Of a stretch of DNA of 6,245 nucleotides, positions 1 through 4,554 are shown in pieces. The DNA is from Acidobacteriota bacterium (lineage in GTDB: Bacteria; Acidobacteriota; Thermoanaerobaculia; Multivoradales; UBA5704). Under the pieces are notes generated by a model. That model saw only the letters and a list, made by a program, of their open reading frames with translations, had not been told where the DNA came from and ran no database searches. How positions within the stretch are numbered: the stretch's first letter is position 1; the number at the start of each line of letters is the position of its first letter. A program made the position numbers and the translations under genes. The stretch lies in assembly GCA_003223675.1 (NCBI GenBank), contig QHVW01000915.1, positions 1-6,245 of the forward strand. Reading direction: 5' to 3'.

Positions 1-1398
1 GACCACGCCCCAGTAATAGCGAGCGAGATGGCCGAGCCGCGCGTAGGGAATGTCGTTGAACGCTCCGTCGGGGGGCAGGCTCGCCGGATTCCCTCCCCAC
101 GGCGCCACTTGCGGCTTGTAATAGTCGACGAAGCGGGCGGGATTGGTGATCGTTTCACGGCCGAAGCCGCCGTAGATGTTGAGCGTGCCGCCAAACGGCT
201 CGTCGGCGCCGCCGGGATAGGCGTAGCCGGCCAGCGGGCCGCCGGTGGTCACCGGGCCGATATGGGGCACCTGCACCAGGCCGACGTCGGTGAACTTGAA
301 GCAGTCCCCCTCGGGGGCGTCCTGTGGGCAGTTGTCGACGGCGACGGCGGATTTGTTCGCGTTGAGGTTGCCGACGTTGATCGGCGACGCCGACGGCACG
401 ACGTTCCAGCGGGTGGCCGAGTAGGGCTCGTCATAGATCACCGCCCCGCCGGCGGCCGCCTGGGTGGCGCGGAAGAGGACGTCGGGATAGCAGTCGGTGC
501 CCTGCCACCACCACCAGGGATAGAAGGCCCGGATATCGGCCAGCACCTTGCCCGCCTCGGCCGTCAGCTTGGGGATCGCGTGCACCTGCGGACGCAGCGA
601 CGGACCGATCTCCGGAGCGATGATCGAGGTGATCGGCTTGCCACCCGCCTGGGGATCGAGCTGGTCCAGGGTCTGGGCCAGCCGCAGCAGCGCCTGTGGA
701 TCCGGCGGATTGGGATCCACGGGGATCGGCACCTTGGGCACCAGTTGGCGGAAGCGCGACAGCAGATCGCGGAGCTGGTTCCACTGCGGCTGATCGATAT
801 ACCAGCCGAGGTAGGGATAGAACCACCAGCGCCAGCAGCACCAGCGGAACGTCATCGTGAAGTAGCCGTTGGCGTCGGTCGTCGTCGTGGTGATCAGCGT
901 CTTGCGCAGCCAGAAGAAGAAGCGGTCGACGTCGTAGGCCTCCACGACGGCGCCGGGGACGGGCTGATTGCACACCGATCCGCCGCGCACGACCTGCCGG
1001 ACCAGCCGGCCGGTGAAGGTGTAGCGGTGGCAGTTTTGCCACCAGCCGAGATAGATCGCGTCGGCGATCTTCTGGACCCCGAGATCGATCACGGTGCCCG
1101 CCTTGGCTTTCGCGAGCTGATCCGGGGACGGGCGGACGGCGAGCGCGTCGTAATGCGGCAGGATCGCCTCCGGCGCGTCGGGGCCGATGCGCAGCTCGAC
1201 GCCGGCGGGGCTCTCACCCGGCGGCAGATCGAACGGCACCTGGACGGCGAGCTTGTCGACGGCTTTGGCCTTGGCGAGATCGATCAGCCGCGAGCCCAGC
1301 ACACGCCCGTCACGGACAGCGGCGACACGGAGCGGCTCGTCGCGCTTGAGCTCCTTGACCTGACTCAGGTCCAAGGACGAGCGAAGGGTATATTCCAT
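1..1398 (-). CDS. Large protein with carboxypeptidase-regulatory/transthyretin-like domain (3' end outside window)
   Basis: A frame with no stop runs from ATG at 1398 to the left edge (466 codons, C-terminus missing). A perfect AGGAGG lies 5 nt upstream (1409-1404), which fixes the start. Residues 1-120 hold a charged N-terminal region (RSSLDLSQVKELKRDEPLRV) without a signal peptide. Around 125-185 is a beta-sandwich pattern, YTFTGRLV...PVPGAVVEAYDVD...TTTTDANGYFTMTFRW, typical of CarboxypepD_reg or prealbumin-like folds, which are usually structural or binding modules. It is followed by an aromatic/Cys patch (WCCWRWWFYPYLGWY, 186-200). A helical, proline-rich stretch (205-290) leads to a second aromatic cluster (FYPWWWWQGTDCYPDVLFR, 292-310). 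The rest (311-466) is Gly/Pro-rich beta sequence with PFGGTLNIYGGFG near 401-413. I do not recognise a named family for the whole protein or an enzymatic motif. Reading frame and gene status are secure; function is unknown. Confidence 0.85.
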   Translation of the reverse strand, partial: MEYTLRSSLDLSQVKELKRDEPLRVAAVRDGRVLGSRLIDLAKAKAVDKLAVQVPFDLPPGESPAGVELRIGPDAPEAILPHYDALAVRPSPDQLAKAKAGTVIDLGVQKIADAIYLGWWQNCHRYTFTGRLVRQVVRGGSVCNQPVPGAVVEAYDVDRFFFWLRKTLITTTTTDANGYFTMTFRWCCWRWWFYPYLGWYIDQPQWNQLRDLLSRFRQLVPKVPIPVDPNPPDPQALLRLAQTLDQLDPQAGGKPITSIIAPEIGPSLRPQVHAIPKLTAEAGKVLADIRAFYPWWWWQGTDCYPDVLFRATQAAAGGAVIYDEPYSATRWNVVPSASPINVGNLNANKSAVAVDNCPQDAPEGDCFKFTDVGLVQVPHIGPVTTGGPLAGYAYPGGADEPFGGTLNIYGGFGRETITNPARFVDYYKPQVAPWGGNPASLPPDGAFNDIPYARLGHLARYYWGVV

Positions 1399-1599
1399 AG
1401 ATACCTCCTGGTTGGGATGACCGGAAACACGTGTCACCCAAATCAGTAGGCGATGGGGCAAGCTCGGCGTTACAGGAAATCTTGAGATTCTCACCAACCG
1501 GAGCGGTGGTAACCCTGCCGGAGCCGCTTCTGCGAGCGAGCTGACCCAGCGATCTCGTCTATGGCTATAGGCTCCGGCCGGTGCTGGCCCTGTGGGCCT
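1399..1599. other. Intergenic leader of the left-edge gene, no gene seen
   Basis: This 201-bp stretch holds the Shine-Dalgarno of the left-edge gene (1404-1409) and presumably its promoter. An imperfect ACCaACC/GGTGGT inverted repeat lies near 1493-1508. I see no convincing -35/-10 pair, RNA gene or small reading frame with a ribosome binding site. Confidence 0.5.
1404..1409 (-). promoter_or_regulatory. Perfect Shine-Dalgarno AGGAGG of the left-edge gene
   Basis: On the minus strand AGGAGG is followed by 5 nt (TATCT) and the ATG at 1398. The match is full-length and well spaced. It is the main evidence that the minus-strand frame, not the equally long plus-strand frame over the same bases, is translated. 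Confidence 0.8.
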
Positions 1600-1890
1600 C
1601 TACGCCAGCTCGACCTTGAGCTTCTTGCCGACCGCAGACGCAGCACGTTCCAAGGTGGACAGCGTCATGGATCGATTGGCAGGATCCAACAAACGCTCCA
1701 ACGCCGGCCGGCTGGTCTTCATGCGGCTGGCCATCTCCGCGGGAGACCCCACCGGGCGAGCCCAGTGACCTGGTTTTAGCGTCCTCGCCCGCCCTGGATC
1801 GAAGTCTCGGGCGGGCGAGGCCACGACGCTCCGGGAGCCGCTCCTGACCGCGTGCGGCTTCCCCTCTTCCCATTGTCCTACGGATGTCAT
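1600..1890 (-). pseudogene. Remnant of HigA/XRE-type antitoxin (C-terminal half)
   Basis: Reading leftwards to the TAG at 1602-1600, the last ~45 residues form a typical helix-turn-helix antitoxin C-terminus: SPAEMASRMKTSRPALERLL, then DPANRSMTLSTLERAASAVG, ending KKLKVELA. This matches the XRE/HigA-type antitoxins in which the recognition helix is followed by a RLLDP...TL.TL.RAA..LG.....EL tail. The family normally has about 40 further N-terminal residues with the first HTH helix. Here the same frame upstream (an ATG at 1890 is possible, 96 codons) is Gly/Ser/Arg-rich, has no family resemblance, and runs through a GC-rich inverted repeat at 1783-1820. That ATG also overlaps the start of the divergent PIN gene and has no ribosome binding site. 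I infer a 5'-truncated relic whose toxin partner (RelE/HigB type) is gone. A short functional variant cannot be fully excluded. Confidence 0.6.
1783..1820. repeat. Perfect 12-bp inverted repeat, 14-nt loop
   Basis: CCTCGCCCGCCC (1783-1794) and GGGCGGGCGAGG (1809-1820) are exact reverse complements around a 14-nt loop. The hairpin lies between the antitoxin remnant and the divergent PIN toxin gene, where the missing half of the antitoxin should be. No T-run follows on either strand, so it is not a standard terminator. It could be an insertion footprint, a REP-like element or a regulator binding site. Confidence 0.65.
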
Positions 1891-2431
1891 ACATTGTACT
1901 GCGTGCTGATCTCGACTCCTCCACCCTGATCCTCTTGGCGAAGGCGGAGTTGCTCGACATCTTCCTGAACGACTTTGAGGGCACGCCCCTCCTCCCTGAG
2001 GCCGTGGAGGCGGAGTCGACAGGAACGCCAAGCCGGCCCGATGGCCTGCTCATCCAGCAGAGGATCCTGGAAGGCCGTCTCATCGTTCAGGGCATCGAGC
2101 AGCCGAAGGTTCTCTCGCGTCTCGTGCAGGACTTCCGACTGGGGCTCGGAGAGGCCGAAGCCATCGTGCTCGCGCTGGACCTTGGAGACGCGGCGGTCGT
2201 CGCTACCGACGACCGGAATGCCTGCGGGCCTGCAAGGTTTTGCGAATCGGGTTCGTGACCTCGCTGGGCATCCTGGTCCGGGCCGTGGAAAAGGGCTTGA
2301 TGACACCCGCGGATGGAGCACGGTTCCTCGAAAGGCTCAGTCTCTACGGGCGTTTCAGAAACGAGGTAATCGCGGAGATCTCGCGCCAGATTGGAGGTAT
2401 TTCTCATGGCGAAAGCTCAGAAGACAGTTAG
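1884..2431 (+). pseudogene. PIN-domain toxin, DUF3368-like, split by a frameshift near 2225
   Basis: PIN proteins are metal-dependent ribonucleases and often the toxin of a toxin-antitoxin pair. The first frame (ATG 1884, stop 2258) gives DLDSSTLILLAKAELL with Asp11, LLPEAVEAE with Glu44, LGLGEAEAIVLALDLG with Glu90, and VVATDDRNAC with Asp109/Asp110: the expected PIN acidic residues in order. After NAC the frame leaves the family pattern and stops. Shifting by one base at 2225 gives codons R-A-C-K-V-L-R-I-G-F, then VTSLGILVRAVEKGLMTPAD and ARFLERLSLYGRFRNEVIAE, the normal DUF3368 C-terminal half, ending at 2431. One base, probably a C before the GG at 2226, appears to be missing. Together the pieces give about 182 residues, slightly long for the family. 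No clear Shine-Dalgarno precedes the ATG at 1884, so the start is uncertain. The reading frame overlaps the antitoxin gene by 26 nt. The gene may be truly inactivated, or the deletion may be a sequencing or assembly error. Confidence 0.75.
2393..2397 (+). promoter_or_regulatory. Ribosome binding site GGAGG deciding the UPF0175 start
   Basis: GGAGG lies 8 nt before the ATG at 2406, inside the 3' end of the PIN toxin frame. It favours ATG 2406 over the upstream in-frame TTG at 2391. It also gives the antitoxin its own ribosome entry, so its translation need not depend on the broken toxin frame. Confidence 0.7.
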
Positions 2432-2711
2432 CATCCGCTTGGAGGCCGACGACTACAACTTCCTCAGCAGCCTCGCGGAGGCCGGCAGAGAGGATTTTTC
2501 CACGGCTGTCCGGGACCTCATCGCACGCGGACGCGTGCTCTTGGCATTGGATCGATACCGCGAAGGAAAGGCTTCCTTGAGCAAAGCCGCCGAGGTGGCC
2601 GGAGTCTCCGTGAGCGAGATGATGGACCTCCTCGCCCAACACGGCATTCCGTCGGATCTCCGGGTAGAGGATTACAGGGAGAGCCTGCGGACCTTGCGTG
2701 AGGTCTGGTAA
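2406..2711 (+). CDS. UPF0175-type antitoxin with ribbon-helix-helix-like N-terminus
   Basis: Predicted antitoxin of 101 aa partnering the PIN protein encoded immediately upstream. Residues ~5-45 (KTVSIRLEADDYNFLSSLAE, then a helix ending DLIARGRV) look like a ribbon-helix-helix module: a short beta strand followed by two helices. Such modules bind operator DNA as dimers. Residues ~46-95 carry the UPF0175 signature: LDRYREGKASLSKAAEVAGV, then SVSEMMDLLAQHGIP. UPF0175 genes are commonly next to DUF3368 PIN genes, which supports a toxin-antitoxin pair. The ATG at 2406 has GGAGG 8 nt upstream and overlaps the toxin frame by 26 nt, implying a toxin-first operon. The frame is intact, so the antitoxin may persist as a solitary DNA-binding or protective protein. 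Autoregulation is expected for the class, but I found no clear operator. Confidence 0.8.
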   Translation: MAKAQKTVSIRLEADDYNFLSSLAEAGREDFSTAVRDLIARGRVLLALDRYREGKASLSKAAEVAGVSVSEMMDLLAQHGIPSDLRVEDYRESLRTLREVW

Positions 2712-2762
2712 GACCGTCGTGTTGCTCGCTTTTCCTGTCGATGTTTCGGACCTTGGAACTTG

Positions 2763-2790
2763 ACGGCGCGCTCCGGACCGAGCGCGCCGT
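2763..2790. terminator. Strong hairpin between convergent genes, possible bidirectional terminator
   Basis: ACGGCGCGCTC (2763-2773) pairs perfectly with GAGCGCGCCGT (2780-2790) around the loop CGGACC: an 11-bp, very GC-rich stem. It lies between the stop of the UPF0175 gene (2711) and the stop of the convergent EXORDIUM-like gene (2812), where termination from both sides is expected. The T-run is short on the plus strand (GTTTCG) and absent on the minus strand, so intrinsic termination may be weak. Confidence 0.55.
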
Positions 2791-2811
2791 TTCGATGGCT
2801 CGACGGCTTCT

Positions 2812-3597
2812 TCACCACTTGACGCACGAGCTGGTCGCCAGCGACCACTCGTACGCATACCCATACAGGCCGTCGAGGAACGGCGCCGGCGACCAGACGC
2901 ACTTGTCGCTGAAGTCGATTCCGGTGGTGGAGTCATACCAGGCGTTGCCGAGCGGATTGACCACGGTCTCGCGGGTCGAATGGGAGACCAGGTGCTCCTG
3001 GTTCTGCGCCGGCGTCCAGCTCGACGAGACCTGGCAGGCGCCGCAGCTCGCGTAGGGTTGCACGGTGTATTTCACCGTCGAGGCACCGCTGGTGAAAACA
3101 GCTCGATACTCGCAGTAGGCGAGGCCTGGGCCGCCGCACGACGTGCTCGAGCCATTCGAAGAGTAGGACGTGGACGGCAGGAAGACCTGGTAGATCGTGC
3201 TGTTGTTGAAAGGATGAGTCGCCAGGTAGGCCTGGATCTTGGAGCGGACGGCGGTGTCGGTGACGTTCGTGGGCGGCGTCGACGTGTCGAACCAATCGGC
3301 CGTCCCCGTGCTGAGGTTGGAGAGCTGGACGAACTGCCGGACGCCGCCCACGACCTGGTAATACTGTGTGATCACGTTGTATTCGCGGCTGGTGCCGAAC
3401 TGGTTGCGGAAGGCGACCAGCGACTGCGCATAGGTGTAGTCGGGGGAGGCCGGGTTGGAGAAGGTCGGCCCCCAGAAGATGTTGACCACCTTCGCGCTGA
3501 TGATCACCGGTCCCCCATGGTACTGGGCCCCCGCCGCTCCGGCGAAGGCCAACAGGCTCACGGACAGCAACGCCACAGACACGATTTTCCTTCGCAA
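2812..3597 (-). CDS. Secreted EXORDIUM-like (phosphate-induced protein 1 type) protein
   Basis: A 261-aa exported protein. The TTG at 3597 is chosen as start because GGAGGG lies 7 nt upstream and it gives a compact signal peptide: MRRK, a hydrophobic core, then AGAAGA cleaved before QYHGGP. A GTG at 3636 would add 13 residues and has no such site. YHGGPVI (26-32), the strand pair VVNIFWGP (37-44), a central region with YNVITQYYQV, and the C-terminal VVNPLGNAWYD...DFSDKCVW (212-235) match the layout of bacterial EXORDIUM-like proteins (PF04674 type). Plant members act in the cell wall under poor carbon supply; bacterial roles are unknown. The mature protein has six cysteines (154, 162, 185, 188, 233, 258), probably disulfides. 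Relatives, as I recall them, have an HELxE-like motif before the TDP turn; here it reads HSTRE (206-210), with the first Glu replaced. A hairpin and T-run lie just upstream. Family assignment is fairly confident, activity is not. Confidence 0.75.
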   Translation of the reverse strand: MRRKIVSVALLSVSLLAFAGAAGAQYHGGPVIISAKVVNIFWGPTFSNPASPDYTYAQSLVAFRNQFGTSREYNVITQYYQVVGGVRQFVQLSNLSTGTADWFDTSTPPTNVTDTAVRSKIQAYLATHPFNNSTIYQVFLPSTSYSSNGSSTSCGGPGLAYCEYRAVFTSGASTVKYTVQPYASCGACQVSSSWTPAQNQEHLVSHSTRETVVNPLGNAWYDSTTGIDFSDKCVWSPAPFLDGLYGYAYEWSLATSSCVKW

Positions 3598-3604
3598 GGT
3601 CTTG

Positions 3605-3610
3605 CCCTCC
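3605..3610 (-). promoter_or_regulatory. Shine-Dalgarno GGAGGG deciding a TTG start
   Basis: GGAGGG (minus 3610-3605) is 7 nt from TTG 3597. No ATG lies in frame before the signal-peptide core, so this site supports the rare TTG initiation codon of the EXORDIUM-like gene. Confidence 0.65.
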
Positions 3611-3615
3611 ACGAG

Positions 3616-3646
3616 AAAAAGGCTCAGCCGGCCCACCGGGGCCGGC
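3616..3646 (-). terminator. Hairpin plus T5 between the two secreted-protein genes
   Basis: On the minus strand GCCGGCCC-CGGT-GGGCCGGC (3646-3627) forms an 8-bp stem with a 4-nt loop, followed after 6 nt by TTTTT (3620-3616). It sits downstream of the 185-aa gene's stop (3719) and only 6 nt before the Shine-Dalgarno of the EXORDIUM-like gene. It may terminate the upstream transcript or partly attenuate read-through. The 6-nt gap before the T-run is not canonical, so confidence is moderate. Confidence 0.45.
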
Positions 3647-3718
3647 GCGAGGTCAGCTCTACAGAAAGGGGTGCGCGGCGAGGGACAAGGTGGGACGGCG
3701 CCGCCCGCGGACGCGGCG

Positions 3719-4276
3719 TCAGTCGCAGATCAGGCTCACGGAGCGGGAGAGATTCCCCGTGGCAGGGACGATGTTGCAGCAGCTATCGCAGCTCTGGTTG
3801 TTGTCGACGTCCACGCCCCAGTAGCTGCCGTCGAGGTCGGAGGGCTCGGCGCCGTAGCAGATCTTGGCGCCCCGCTTCACGGAGAGCTTGACCACGCCGG
3901 TGCGCCCCGAGGCGATGCTGTAGAGCTGCGAGCTGTTCGGGAAGACGATGTCGTTCGTCTCATCGAAGAACCGGATGTAGATCCCCAACCCGTCGACGCA
4001 GCTATCCTTGATCGTCCAGGTGAAGGTCGCGTTGCCGCCGCTGGGGCACGACGCTTTCGCCGAGAAGAGCTCGCTGAGGTCGAAGCCTACGTCGTCTCCA
4101 GGGGTGGTCTGGAGCGTCTTCTCCGCCGCGCCGTTGACGGCGAGCCCCTTCATCGGAACGTCGACGAGCTGGGCCGTCTCGGCGGGTTTCGCCGGGTGGG
4201 ACCCCGCCGCCAGCGCGGGCTGAATCGCGACCATGGCCAACAGAACGAGAAGGCAGAAGCCTTTACGGAAATTCAT
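3719..4276 (-). CDS. Secreted cysteine-containing protein of unknown function
   Basis: A 185-aa protein. ATG at 4276 has AGGGAG 7 nt upstream (4289-4284). Residues 1-23 are a clear signal peptide (MNFRKGF, hydrophobic core, AIQPALA before AGSHP). The mature part begins with a Pro/Ala/Lys-rich linker (24-45), then a beta-rich domain with ATFTWTIKDSCVDGLGIYIR (83-102), FFDETNDIVFPNSSQLYSI (103-121) and GVVKLSVKRGAKICYG (127-142). The mature chain has seven cysteines (77, 93, 140, 163, 166, 167, 184), with a C-x2-CC cluster near the end (QSCDSCCNIV). The pattern resembles small extracellular beta-sandwich proteins, but I do not recognise a family. No lipobox is present, so it is probably soluble in the periplasm or secreted. 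It may be co-transcribed in part with the EXORDIUM-like gene 121 nt downstream. Gene status is well supported; function is unknown. Confidence 0.8.
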   Translation of the reverse strand: MNFRKGFCLLVLLAMVAIQPALAAGSHPAKPAETAQLVDVPMKGLAVNGAAEKTLQTTPGDDVGFDLSELFSAKASCPSGGNATFTWTIKDSCVDGLGIYIRFFDETNDIVFPNSSQLYSIASGRTGVVKLSVKRGAKICYGAEPSDLDGSYWGVDVDNNQSCDSCCNIVPATGNLSRSVSLICD

Positions 4277-4372
4277 ATGTTTTCTCCCTCTTGAGCAAAG
4301 ACGAGCGCGCTCATCGCGTCCGCATACGACTTTTATGACGGTCCTCGTGTTTCCATTTCGATGCTTCTATCC

Positions 4373-4378
4373 ATTATA
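4373..4378 (-). promoter_or_regulatory. Consensus -10 box TATAAT upstream of the secreted-protein gene
   Basis: TATAAT occurs exactly on the minus strand, 96 nt before the ATG at 4276, in an otherwise GC-rich sequence (context GGTATAATGG). No good TTGACA-like -35 is present at 16-18 nt spacing (CCACGT at 17). If used, it gives a leader of roughly 90 nt. An exact match in such GC-rich DNA is unlikely to be trivial, but the missing -35 leaves doubt. Confidence 0.45.
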
Positions 4379-4456
4379 CCTCTTGGGCGAGAGACACGTG
4401 GGGTCCGTTATAGGGAGATGCGCAAAAGGGGGCCCGCGGGGGACATGGCTGGGGCT

Positions 4457-4545
4457 TGTAGGGGCGGCCCTGCGTGGCCGCCCTGGGTGGGGGGCTGCTC
4501 GGGGATTTCCCCCACCCAGGGCGGCCACACAGGGCCGCCCCTACA
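4457..4545. repeat. Long imperfect inverted repeat, REP/MITE-like doublet
   Basis: Left arm 4457-4493 (starting TGTAGGGGCGGCCCTG) and right arm 4509-4545 (ending CAGGGCCGCCCCTACA) are reverse complements at 36 of 37 positions. The one mismatch is C4473 opposite A4529, and a 15-nt spacer separates the arms. Each arm is also a small palindrome, GGGCGGCC...GGCCGCCC with a 6-nt centre, so the unit is a palindrome built of two palindromes. Complementarity stops sharply after the terminal TGTAG/CTACA. Similar GTAGGGGCG...CGCCCCTAC elements are, from memory, dispersed repeats in several bacterial genomes. It begins 10 nt past the stop of the DoxX-like gene, so it may also form the 3' end of that transcript. 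No transposase is encoded nearby. Confidence 0.85.
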
Positions 4546-4554
4546 GAGCACCCG

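Noticed and set aside
28..1449. Plus-strand reading frame of 473 codons
   Set aside because: It is the antisense shadow of the minus-strand gene. The product is Arg/Gly/Val-rich without domains, while the minus frame has a perfect Shine-Dalgarno and recognisable beta-sandwich motifs.
1469..1497. TTGGTG-17-TGTAAC as promoter of the left-edge gene
   Set aside because: Only 3 of 6 and 4 of 6 matches to the consensus, within chance expectation over a 150-bp search.
1873..1900. TTGTCC-16-TGTACT as promoter of the PIN gene
   Set aside because: It would start transcription downstream of the ATG at 1884 and inside the conserved N-terminus; the match is weak.
2215..2245. Programmed -1 frameshift to express full PIN toxin
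   Set aside because: No X-XXY-YYZ slippery heptamer, internal Shine-Dalgarno or strong downstream hairpin is apparent at the junction; a simple base loss or sequence error explains it better.
1565..2321. Minus-strand frames over the PIN gene
   Set aside because: They are antisense to a frame carrying ordered PIN acidic motifs. Only the end at 1600 has real homology, and that is reported as an antitoxin remnant.
2980..4294. Two long plus-strand frames across the secreted-protein genes
   Set aside because: They overlap genes with signal peptides, good ribosome binding sites and family motifs on the minus strand; their own products look random.
4457..4545. CRISPR repeat or intrinsic terminator
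   Set aside because: There is only one inverted pair with no direct repeats or spacers, and no T-run follows on the minus strand, so it is called a dispersed palindromic repeat.
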